From Euclidia mi (lineage: Eukaryota > Arthropoda > Insecta > Lepidoptera > Erebidae), in NCBI GenBank assembly GCA_944739405.2, contig OX123183.2:125387279-125451278 (forward strand): 64,000 nucleotides of DNA, in the 5' to 3' direction. The position numbers were made by a program, and so were the translations under genes. Of the stretch, positions 21,112 through 30,304 are shown in pieces. The stretch's first letter is position 1, and every line of letters starts with the position of its first letter. The notes beneath the pieces were generated by a model, which was given only the letters and a program-made list of their open reading frames with translations, searched no databases and was not told the origin of the DNA.

Positions 21112-24100
21112 TGCCTCCACCCCTCCGCCTCTTACAAGGCAATTTAAACCACTGCGCCAGAGCCCAGGATCTGCTCCTCCAAAGCCTGGCGCAGTGGTCA
21201 ATTAATGTCGCCATCGCCGCCGAGCCGTATTTCATCCCCCCCAGAGACGATTGGGTGGGGGATCTTGACGGCTCGGTGGCCATCATCACTAGGGCCGCCG
21301 CCGGCACCCCCTCCATGGAGAACATCTCCCGAGGGAGGGGGTGTGCCGCAGCACAAATTGGCAACACGGTTGTGGTGGGTGCTTATTTTTCCCCCAACCG
21401 TTCTCTCGCCGACTTCGAAGCATTCATGCTTGAACTTAGCGTCGTCGTCGCTCGCAGCCGCCCTCGCGACGTGCTCGTCGCCGGGGACTTCAATGCCAAA
21501 TCTTCGGCTTGGGGTTCCACGGCCACGGACGCGAGGGGCGAGTTGCTGGAGCAGTGGGCCGTCGAGAACGGCCTGCTCGTCCTCAATCGGGGGACGGTGC
21601 ACACGTGCGTGCGTCAGCGGGGCGGGTCCATTGTGGACATCACGTTTGCGAGCCCCGCACTAGCACGCCGTGTCCAAGACTGGCGCGTCGTCGAGGAGGC
21701 GGAGACGTTGTCGGACCATCGTTACATCAGGTTCGACGTCTCCGCCGAAACAGTCATCTCCGACGCGTCAGCACGAAGAGCCCCGATTGGGGGCGGTCCG
21801 CGCTGGGCCATCAAGAGGATGAATCGGGAGGCCCTCCTGGAGGCCTCCATCGTAGAGACCTGGTCTCAATCACTGACCGGGTCTCAAGACATCGAGATGG
21901 AGGCCGAGTGGTTCCGGAGGGCAATGACCAACATCTGCGATGCGGCGATGCCGAGGGTGACAAATAACTCACCCAGACGCCGGGTGTACTGGTGGTCCGA
22001 TAACATCGAGCGCCTGCGCAATCTTTGCGTGCACGCGCGACGCCAGTACACCCGGTTCCGGAGAAGGCGTCGCCGCTCTCCCGATTCCGAAGCCAGGGAG
22101 GCGGAGCTTTATGAAGAGTACAGAGCGGCCAAGAAGAGACTGAACGATGAGATTGCGCGGGCCAAAGAAGAGGCCCGCAACGAGCTTTTGGGGACTCTGG
22201 ACCAAGATCCGTGGGGGCGTCCGTACCTCATGGTGAGGGGTAAACTTCGCCCCTGGGCGCCCCCGCTCACCCAGAGTCTCCGGCCGCAGGTTGTGGAGGA
22301 TGTGGTGGCCGCTCTGTTCCCTTCAAGGGCGGAGCACCCTCCTCCGCCGATGGCTCCGCCTTCCATGGCGACCAGCGCGGACGCGGACGACGACGCGGTT
22401 CCTGAAGTGACCCGGGTCGAGCTTCGAGCGGCGGTGTTACGCATGAAAAACACCGCCCCAGGGCCCGACGGCATTCCAGGCCGAGCGTGGGCCCTGGCGA
22501 TAGCCGAGCTCGAGCCCCGACTCATTGGGCTCCTCAACAAGTGTTTGGAGGAGGGCCGGTTTCCCCGACTTTGGAAAACGGGGAAACTGGTCCTGATCAA
22601 GAAGGAAGGGCGCCCGGCGGACAGTCCGTCCGCCTACCGGCCCATCGTATTGCTGGACGAGGTCGCAAAGATGTTCGAGCACGTCATTGCTCAGCGCCTC
22701 GTCCAGCACATGTCAACAGTGGGGCCGGACCTGGCGGACGAACAGTATGGTTTCCGTCGAGGGCGCTCTACAATAGATGCAATTGAGAGAATGAGGAGCC
22801 TGGTGGAGGTCGCAGTTTCCCGGGGCGAGGTGGTTCTGGCGGTGTCGTTAGACATCGCCAACGCGTTCAACACCTTGCCCTGGAGTGTCATCAAAGCGGC
22901 ACTCATTTTCCATCGAGTGCCGCCGTACCTCCGCCAAATTGTCGGGGCATATCTAAGTCAGAGGTTTGTTGTTTATCCGGGTCACGACGGTTGGAGTCGG
23001 CGAGAGATGTCGTGCGGTGTTCCACAGGGTTCGGTTCTCGGCCCCCTCCTGTGGAACATCGGGTACGACTACGTGCTGCGGGGTGCGCTCCTCCGTGGCG
23101 TCGGCATCGTTTGTTATGCCGACGACACTTTAGTCACGGCTAGGGGTAAGTCGCACCGGGCGGCGGCCATATTGGCGACCGCTGGGGTCGCACATGTTGT
23201 GAGTCGCATCCGGCGATTGGGCCTCGAGGTGGCCCTTTCCAAATCCGAGGCCATTTCTTTCCACGGGCCTCGGAATAGGCCACCTGCGGGGGCCCACATA
23301 ATGGTGGGAGGGGTCCGCATCGGCGTCGGGACGAGCCTAAAGTACCTAGGGCTCGTTCTCGATAGCCGATGGGACTTTTGTGAGCACTTCCAACGCTTGG
23401 CTCCCAAACTCCTAGGGGCAGCGGCAGCGCTTTCTAGGCTGCTGCCCAACTTGGGGGGGCCAAGCGCCTCCTGCCGGAGGCTCTACGAGGGAGTCGTGCG
23501 GTCGATGGCCCTGTACGGATGTCCCGTATGGGCCGATCACCTGACGGCCCGTAACGTCAAGGCGCTTCGCGCACCGCAGCGCGCCTTGGCCGTCAGGTTA
23601 ATTAGAGGATACCGCACGGTCTCCTTCGGAGCGGCGAGCCTCCTCGCCGGATGCCCGCCCTGGGACCTGCAGGCCGGGCTGTTGGCGTCGTTATACGTAT
23701 GGCGCCAAGAAGCTCGGTCACGGGGCGAGGTGCCCGCGCCTCGTGAGGTAGAGGCGCGGAAGACCGAACTCCGCCAGGTCCTGGTGGCGGAGTGGACTCA
23801 AAGTTTGGTGCACCCCAGCGCAGGGCAGGCGATCATCGACGCCGTAAGATCCGACATGAAGGAGTGGCTGGAGAGGCGACATGGCGCCCTCACCTTCCGG
23901 CTTACGCAGGTGCTTACCGGCCATGGGTGTTTCGGCCGGTTCCTGCACCGCATAGGCCGGGAGGAGACGCCCGGCTGTCATCATTGTGGAGACCGCCGCA
24001 ACCCAGTAGAGGACACGGCGCTGCACACACTAGCGGATTGCCCCGCGTGGGCTACGCAGCGCCGCGATCTAGTTGCGGCGGTCGGTAACGCAGACCTCTC

Positions 24101-24284
24101 GCTTCGGGCTGTGGTTCACGCCATGGTCCGGAGCGAGACTTGTTGGAACGCCGTCGCCTCCTTCTGTGAGACAGTAATGTCGAGCAAGGAGGCGGCGGAG
24201 CGGGAGAGGGAGCTCGCGCGACCTCTCCCCATCCGTAGAGCCGGGCGTCGCCGGAGGGCGTATAATGACCTCCGGCCACCATAA
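21111..24284 (+). CDS. SART-B ORF2: AP-like endonuclease and reverse transcriptase (S6)
   Basis: This is an uninterrupted 1057-aa protein. Residues 1 to ~215 are the AP-like endonuclease (NLNHCARAQ, EPYF near 38-41, GDFNAK near 125-130, SDHR near 201-204), expected to nick the telomeric repeat. Residues ~430-700 are the RT, with NTAPGPDGIPG, SAYRPIVLLDE, YGFRRGRSTIDAI, VSLDIANAFNTLPW, GVPQGSVLGPLL and CYADDTLVT. The C-terminus has a CHHCGDRRN...H...C motif typical of the R1 clade. Compared with S10 it has a few substitutions (ERMRSLVEVA, DYVLRG). The element has lost its promoter and most of ORF1, so the protein is probably not expressed from here, although the ORF itself is intact. Confidence 0.9.
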   Translation: MPPPLRLLQGNLNHCARAQDLLLQSLAQWSINVAIAAEPYFIPPRDDWVGDLDGSVAIITRAAAGTPSMENISRGRGCAAAQIGNTVVVGAYFSPNRSLADFEAFMLELSVVVARSRPRDVLVAGDFNAKSSAWGSTATDARGELLEQWAVENGLLVLNRGTVHTCVRQRGGSIVDITFASPALARRVQDWRVVEEAETLSDHRYIRFDVSAETVISDASARRAPIGGGPRWAIKRMNREALLEASIVETWSQSLTGSQDIEMEAEWFRRAMTNICDAAMPRVTNNSPRRRVYWWSDNIERLRNLCVHARRQYTRFRRRRRRSPDSEAREAELYEEYRAAKKRLNDEIARAKEEARNELLGTLDQDPWGRPYLMVRGKLRPWAPPLTQSLRPQVVEDVVAALFPSRAEHPPPPMAPPSMATSADADDDAVPEVTRVELRAAVLRMKNTAPGPDGIPGRAWALAIAELEPRLIGLLNKCLEEGRFPRLWKTGKLVLIKKEGRPADSPSAYRPIVLLDEVAKMFEHVIAQRLVQHMSTVGPDLADEQYGFRRGRSTIDAIERMRSLVEVAVSRGEVVLAVSLDIANAFNTLPWSVIKAALIFHRVPPYLRQIVGAYLSQRFVVYPGHDGWSRREMSCGVPQGSVLGPLLWNIGYDYVLRGALLRGVGIVCYADDTLVTARGKSHRAAAILATAGVAHVVSRIRRLGLEVALSKSEAISFHGPRNRPPAGAHIMVGGVRIGVGTSLKYLGLVLDSRWDFCEHFQRLAPKLLGAAAALSRLLPNLGGPSASCRRLYEGVVRSMALYGCPVWADHLTARNVKALRAPQRALAVRLIRGYRTVSFGAASLLAGCPPWDLQAGLLASLYVWRQEARSRGEVPAPREVEARKTELRQVLVAEWTQSLVHPSAGQAIIDAVRSDMKEWLERRHGALTFRLTQVLTGHGCFGRFLHRIGREETPGCHHCGDRRNPVEDTALHTLADCPAWATQRRDLVAAVGNADLSLRAVVHAMVRSETCWNAVASFCETVMSSKEAAERERELARPLPIRRAGRRRRAYNDLRPP

Positions 24285-24760
24285 GTTGCCAGCGGGCGGC
24301 GGCACCTTGAGGCCGCCCGCCGTCCGTTGGGTCCGAGAGACGGCGTCGTGTTCCGCGCACGCCTCTCGTAGCAGTAGCTTCGTTTGTTCTTACGCTGGTT
24401 GTAGGTATGAATGATAAGAGAGGGATGTTTAACAACATTATATAAAAAAAGTGAGGAAAACTTGTAAAAGTTTTAATCCGAATGTGAGCGTGATGTATGT
24501 TTTCCGTGGATGGATGCATGCGAGAAGGTAGACGGGGCCCGCCGTGTCTGAGGCGGGCCAACTCAGGCGGGGTCACAGATGTTATGCAACGCAGTACCTG
24601 TGGCCTCGCTGTTAATGGGATCGGTTAGCGGAACACCATGGGGGTTTTAGTGGGTAGTCCCGAAGCTTCTCATCGGGGAGTCCCACACTCCCCCTAGGCT
24701 GACACTTCGGTCTCAGTCTAGGGGGGTTAGCTCGTAAACTGTAGTTTCCTCCATGAGTCA

Positions 24761-24806
<46 letters not shown>

Positions 24807-24809
<3 letters not shown>

Positions 24810-24853
24810 TAGGTTAGGTTAGGTTAGGTTAGGTTAGGTTAGGTTAGGTTAGG
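24807..24853 (+). repeat. Telomeric (TTAGG)n tract, first unit variant
   Basis: It opens with GCTTA rather than GGTTA and then about nine units follow. The last GGTT begins the target duplication of S7. Confidence 0.93.
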
Positions 24854-24861
24854 TTAGCGAG
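24847..24861 (+). repeat. Left target-site duplication of S7 (15 bp)
   Basis: GGTTAGCGAGTAGCA here is repeated exactly at 26735-26749, directly after the S7 poly(A). Its right half is the 5' UTR start of S9. Confidence 0.9.
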
Positions 24862-26674
24862 TAGCAGGGCACGCCACGATCGGGCACGCCACGATAGTGG
24901 CGGTAAGTCCCGTGGTTGATGAGTGGTTGGAGAGACGTCACGGCGTCCTCACCTTCCGGTTGACTCAAATCCTTACCGGCCATGGTTGTTTTGGCCGGTA
25001 TTTGTGGAGGATAGGCCGGGAGGAAACGCCCGGATGCCACCATTGTGGCAGCAGCCGCGACCCTGTCGAAGACACGGCGTTGCATACTTTGGCGGAATGC
25101 CCAGCTTGGGCATCGCAGCGCCGTGATCTGGTCGCGGCTCTGAATACGGTTGTCCTCTCGCTCCCGGCCGTAGTTCTGTCTATGGTCCGGAGTGAGAGGT
25201 CTTGGAACGCCGTCGCCTCTTTCTGCGAAGCAGTCATGCTGAGCAAGGAGGCGGCGGAGCGGGAGAGGGAAATACATCGCCCTCTCCCCAACCGTAGGTC
25301 CGGGCGTCGGGGACGTCGAACTAGAGACGACCTCCGACCACCGTAAATTTATTGCCTGCGGACGGTGAGCGCTGGGGCTGCTCCCTGTCCGCCAAAAGGC
25401 GGGAGGCGGCGCGTGTCCTCGCCGCCTCCCAAGTAGCTTTGTGAGGTGATGGATGCCAGAAGTTTGATGTATGCAAGAAGTTTGATGGATGATTGCGAGA
25501 TCATAATGAGACGGGGCCCGCCAACACCAACGGCGGGCCAATCCCGGGCGGGGTCGCGAGAAAGTATGCAAATCGCGAATCGCGTGACCCCGCCAACACA
25601 CGGGACCCGTAGGGACACCGCGGTGGTTTTTAGTGGGTATGCCCCGAACGCCTTTAGGGGAGAGCCTCCACATACCTCCTCCGCCAGTCCCAAGCCTAGC
25701 CGTTCTAATGGCTGGGTTGGCGGAGTTGAGATGACTCATAAGGAGAGTTTTACCACCGTAGTGAACAAAAAAAAAAAAAAAAAAAAAAAAGGGCACGCCA
25801 CGATAGTGGCGGTAAGTCCCGTGGTTGATGAGTGGTTGGAGAGACGTCACGGCGTCCTCACCTTCCGGTTGACTCAAATCCTTACCGGCCATGGTTGTTT
25901 TGGCCGGTATTTGTGGAGGATAGGCCGGGAGGAAACGCCCGGATGCCACCATTGTGGCAGCAGCCGCGACCCTGTCGAAGACACGGCGTTGCATACTTTG
26001 GCGGAATGCCCAGCTTGGGCATCGCAGCGCCGTGATCTGGTCGCGGCTCTGAATACGGTTGTCCTCTCGCTCCCGGCCGTAGTTCTGTCTATGGTCCGGA
26101 GTGAGAGGTCTTGGAACGCCGTCGCCTCTTTCTGCGAAGCAGTCATGCTGAGCAAGGAGGCGGCGGAGCGGGAGAGGGAAATACATCGCCCTCTCCCCAA
26201 CCGTAGGTCCGGGCGTCGGGGACGTCGAACTAGAGACGACCTCCGACCACCGTAAATTTATTGCCTGCGGACGGTGAGCGCTGGGGCTGCTCCCTGTCCG
26301 CCAAAAGGCGGGAGGCGGCGCGTGTCCTCGCCGCCTCCCAAGTAGCTTTGTGAGGTGATGGATGCCAGAAGTTTGATGTATGCAAGAAGTTTGATGGATG
26401 ATTGCGAGATCATAATGAGACGGGGCCCGCCAACACCAACGGCGGGCCAATCCCGGGCGGGGTCGCGAGAAAGTATGCAAATCGCGAATCGCGTGACCCC
26501 GCCAACACACGGGACCCGTAGGGACACCGCGGTGGTTTTTAGTGGGTATGCCCCGAACGCCTTTAGGGGAGAGCCTCCACATACCTCCTCCGCCAGTCCC
26601 AAGCCTAGCCGTTCTAATGGCTGGGTTGGCGGAGTTGAGATGACTCATAAGGAGAGTTTTACCACCGTAGTGAA

Positions 26675-26734
<60 letters not shown>
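24862..26734 (+). mobile_element. Short SART-A' copy S7 with S8 nested inside
   Basis: S7 starts GGGCACGCCACGAT, is interrupted by S8 at 24876, and resumes at 25805. It ends with an A-type 3' UTR and about 59 A. It keeps only the last ~154 codons of ORF2 (CCHC motif, Arg-rich tail) plus the 3' UTR. Its 5' breakpoint is within one base of that of S8, S11, S13 and S16. Confidence 0.9.
24876..25790 (+). mobile_element. Short SART-A' copy S8, nested in S7
   Basis: It starts CGGGCACGCCACGATAG and ends with 24 A. GGGCACGCCACGAT (14 bp) occurs just before it (24862-24875) and just after its poly(A) (25791-25804), a clear target-site duplication. Its sequence is nearly identical to S7. The ORF2 C-terminal frame is open to 25346. 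Confidence 0.92.
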
Positions 26735-26736
<2 letters not shown>

Positions 26737-26847
26737 TTAGCGAGTAGCAAGCTGCTGCTCGCGGCTAATTCTGACAGTGGGCGGACGGTGGGTCGAACTC
26801 CGACTACCGTCCGGTTACCAACGCGTAATCCCGACTCTTTCGGGACC

Positions 26848-27535
26848 GCGGGTCTTCGGGCTGCGAGCAAGACAAGCTCTCTAAAAAATTACCCGGAATT
26901 GGGGGTCCTTCGGGGCCCCGCTTCCACCCGTTCCCGTACGGCTCCTTTTGGGGTCTTGCGGGGACACTTGGGCGGGCGGGCTCGCTTCCTGCGTCTTTTG
27001 TGGGTTGCGGGCATGGTCGAACTCCGACCACCGTTCGGTCAAAACGCGTTAGCAGGGGGCTTTTTGGCCTCCTGCCCGCGGGTCTTCGGGCTGCGAGCAA
27101 GACAAGCTCTCTAAAAAATTACCCGGAATTGGGGGTCCTTCGGGGCCCCGCTTCCACCCGTTCCCGTACGGCTCCTTTTGGGGTCTTGCGGGGACACTTG
27201 GGCGGGCGGGCTCGCTTCCTGCGCCTTTTGTGGGTTGCGGGCATGGTCGAACTCCGACCACCGTTCGGTCAAAACGCGTTAGCAGGGGGCTTTTTGGCCT
27301 CCTGCCCGCGGGTCTTCGGGCTGCGAGCAAGACAAGCTCACTAAAAAATCACCCGGAATTGGGGGTCCTTCGGGGCCCCGCTTCCACCTGTTCCCGTACG
27401 GCTCCTTTTGGGGTCTTGCGGGGACACTTGGGCGGGCGGGCTCGCTTCCTGCGCTTTTTGTGGGTTGCGGGCATGGTCGAACTCCGGCCACCGTCCGGTC
27501 AACGCGTTAGCAGGGGGCTTTTTGGCCTCCTGCCC
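26848..27535 (+). repeat. 5' UTR tandem monomers of S9 (3 units)
   Basis: Units start at 26848, 27078 and 27308, with a degenerate start at 27536. S9 has one more unit than the other copies. Each contains GCGGGTCTTCGGGCTGCGAG, CAAGCTC(T/A)CTAAAAAAT, a CGGGCGGGCTCGC block and AACGCGTTAGCAGGGGGC. The arrangement resembles promoter monomers of other LINEs; promoter activity is inferred. Confidence 0.9.
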
Positions 27536-28099
27536 GCGGGTCTTCGGACCAAGAGGGAGGAAACTTCACTAAAAAGTTACCAAAGAGTGGCGCTTGCGCT
27601 GCTTGTCTCCGCGGGACTCCACCCGTGGGGACGGTCGGCGGGCGGTGTCGCCTTTTGCGGCGCCGCTCCTTTGCAGTGTCCCCGTTGGGCACTGCCTTCA
27701 CGTCCCTCCCGGTACTCCTCTGGTCATCAGAGGGGACACGGGACGGGACATTGACGGGCTTGGTGTGTACTCACCCTACCGCCAAGCAGACAGCGGGGCT
27801 GTCTTTCTTCTTCCGTCTTCGGACGCCTTTTATTTTAAAATTGTTTGTTTTGTTTTGTTTTTGTTTTGTTTATTTTACGTTTTACTTTCTCTTTTTATTT
27901 TACTTTTATACCATTTTATTGTACCTTTTGTTTTTGTTTTATTTTATATCCTTTAGTTTTTTCTCTCTTTTCCCTTTTTTCATTCTTCCCCCCCTGCCCC
28001 GATGTCACCGTCACCCCAATCTCGTAATCCCGTAGTTTGCAGTGTCTGTGGTCACGTCTCGCGGCTGTCCACGGGACCGAGGGTCTTGGCTTAACCGCC

Positions 28100-28310
28100 C
28101 GGACCGCGTGCAAGGTAAGCACTATAAAAATCCCCTAATCCTAAGTTGCTGCCGCACGGCGAGAGGATGCATGGCTGACAGGGAGGTCAGTTCCTAGTGC
28201 GGCCCCCTCAGGGCACCAGCCGCCGCCCTTGAGGTATTAGGCTTACCCGGGTATAGCGGGATCTCTGCCCGGGTGGACGATTTATTTCTCCCGCACTCGT
28301 GGGTTTAATT
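28100..28310 (+). promoter_or_regulatory. Proximal 5' UTR leader of S9 with TATA-like motif and donor-like site
   Basis: CAAGGTAAGCACTATAAAAATCCC lies about 195 bp before ORF1, written here in two parts: CAAGGTAAGC, a textbook splice-donor-like string, and ACTATAAAAATCCC, TATA-like. The block looks like a diverged copy of the monomer segment GGTCTTCGG...CAAG..AAGCTC.CTAAAAAA. The same block precedes ORF1 in S3, S5, S10, S15 and S17. Confidence 0.5.
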
Positions 28311-30158
28311 ATGGATGCATTAAATACAAACCAAACCTCTATACCGAAGTCGGTTGACGAACCGACCCGCACGCCCAGTATTGCGGGTTCAAACGATGAG
28401 CGCTTAAAAGCGCTGAAGGAGCAAGGGTTGGAGCTGTCCGAGTCAGACAGCTCAACCACCAGCATGATGAGTGTCCGCAGCGCCAGCGCGGAAAGCCCCA
28501 GTCGGGCATTGCGCAAGCGCGCACACAGCGCACACTCGGGGTCAGAATCGGCCTCGAGCGATGACTCGTCAAGGCTACGTCAAGTAAAGACGCGTGGACG
28601 ACCGCCCACCCACGGAAATTACGTGGGTCTGGGCAAGGCTCGCGAGGAGCTCGCAGCCGCTAAGCGGCGCGCAAAGCTCCAAGAGCGCGACGAGGAGGAA
28701 GAGAGGCACATTGAAGCGGCCACGAAGAAAGTGGCTGCGGAGAGAAGCTCGAGTCTCTCTCTCTCGGAGACTTCCGCCACCGAGCCGGATGAGGCCACCG
28801 CCACCGATCTGCGGTCACGCCTCAAAGACGCCCTGGAGGCCATAACTATGGTCTCCAAAAAGTCGAAGGGCCTTAAAGGGACATGTCAGAAGTCCCTAAA
28901 GGAGTCGGTGGCCGCGATTAATGAGATCGCGGATGTTCTCCTCAGCCGCACAGCGTCTGAGGAGACAAAGAAGCTCCAGGCGGAGAACGCCCGCCTCTCC
29001 ACCGAAATCGCGGCACTCAGGCGCGAGCAGCAGGAGCTCCGTGTCGCGTTTCAGAGGCGCGTGGAGGGCAATGCGCCGGACAAGGCCACGGAGGACTTGG
29101 CTGCCCTCCGCAGAGAGATGGCCCAGATGAGGCAGAGCCTCTCCGCCCTGGAGGGCAAATTATTAATAAGGCCCGCAACGGCGAGCCGGCCAGCGGCCCA
29201 ACAACCGCAGCCGCCCCCACAGCCGACCCCGCAGCCATCAACCTCCTACGCGGCTGTAGCTGCTGCACCACGACAGGCCACGACCACGGCGCCGAATAAA
29301 GCCGCGGCAACTAACGCCCCAAAGGGCAGGAAGAGGGGCCAGAAGAAGGCCCAGCCCACCCCTGCTGTCTCGCAGAGTGCCCCTGAAGCCTCCGCCCCAA
29401 AAGATGGCTGGGAAATTGTAGGCGCCAAACAACAGGCGGCGAAAACAAAGAGGAAGGCCACAAAAAAGGCAAAAAAGGCGGCAAAGAAGGCGGCCAAGAA
29501 GCTTCGCACCCCCAGCTCCACTGCAGTGGTATTAACACTGCAACCTGCAGCGTTGGAGCGGGGGACCACCTATGCGGAGCTTCTCAAGAAGGCACGTGGG
29601 GCTATCGACCCCGTCAAGCTCGGAATAACGGCGGGCCTCCGGTGTAAGATCACACAGACCGGAGCCCGCCTCATCGAGGTGCCTGGGGCCGGTAGTGCCC
29701 AGCAGGCAGACGCCTTGGCCTCGAGCCTCCGCGACCTCCTTCCATCGGAGGACGTACGTATCTCTAGGCCCCAAAAGTGCGCCGAGGTGCGAATCGGGGG
29801 CCTAGATGACTCGATAGTGACTGAGGAGGTTGTTGCCGCCGTCGCCAAGGCCGGGGAATGTCCCCTGGACCAAATCCGGTGCGGCCCTATTCGCCCGGGC
29901 CGTGCTGGTATGGGTACGGCCATAATTAACTGCCCCGTGGCTGTGGCCAAGAAGTTGGCCGATGGCCGTCGCGTGTTAATCGGTTGGGTGTCAGCGCAAG
30001 TGCGGCTCCTGGAGCCGAAACCGCAGAGGTGCTTCCGCTGCCTCAGTGGTGGCCACGTTGGCGCAAAGTGCACCTCTGCGGTCGACTGCAGCGGCCGCTG
30101 TTTCAGATGCGGCCAGCCCGGCCATTTGGCCGGCAGTTGTGAGGCCCCGCCGCACTGA
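28311..30158 (+). pseudogene. SART-A1 ORF1 (S9), C-terminal zinc knuckle deleted
   Basis: ATG 28311 (MDALNTNQ) opens 615 codons: a Ser/Arg-rich N-terminus, coiled-coil LQAENARLSTEIAALR, Pro/Gln-rich linker, Lys/Ala-rich basic block, the conserved domain from STAVVLTLQPAALERG, and two knuckles CFRCLSGGHVGAKC and CFRCGQPGHLAGSC. After CEAPPH a ~31-bp region present in S15 (the third knuckle) is missing, giving an early TGA at 30156-30158. The lost tail persists out of frame to 30302. The UAAUG at 30303-30307 is still there, but termination now falls ~147 bp upstream, so coupled translation of ORF2 would be impaired. Confidence 0.85.
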
Positions 30159-30304
30159 TCACCGGATCATAGGGCCGGCACAAAAAGTTGCGCTGCACCC
30201 ACCAAGAAGAAGCAGGGCGCAAAGGACGGCCAATCGGCCAACAAGGGCGCCACTCCCGTGGCGAATAAGGCGCCAGGCGACACGCCACAAATGGATGTCC
30301 AATA

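Larger units (their letters stand above)
20806..24806 (+). mobile_element. SART-B copy S6, 5'-truncated, intact ORF2
   Basis: It begins in ORF1 at TTGTTAGACACTAAG directly after the broken 3' UTR of S5. It carries the ORF1 C-terminus, a complete ORF2, the B-type 3' UTR and about 45 A. It is nearly identical to S1 in the shared region. Confidence 0.9.

Noticed and set aside
24849..26870. 673-codon minus-strand frame
   Set aside because: It reads through two antisense short SART copies and their poly(T) runs as Phe stretches. It is an antisense shadow of S7/S8 with no motif.
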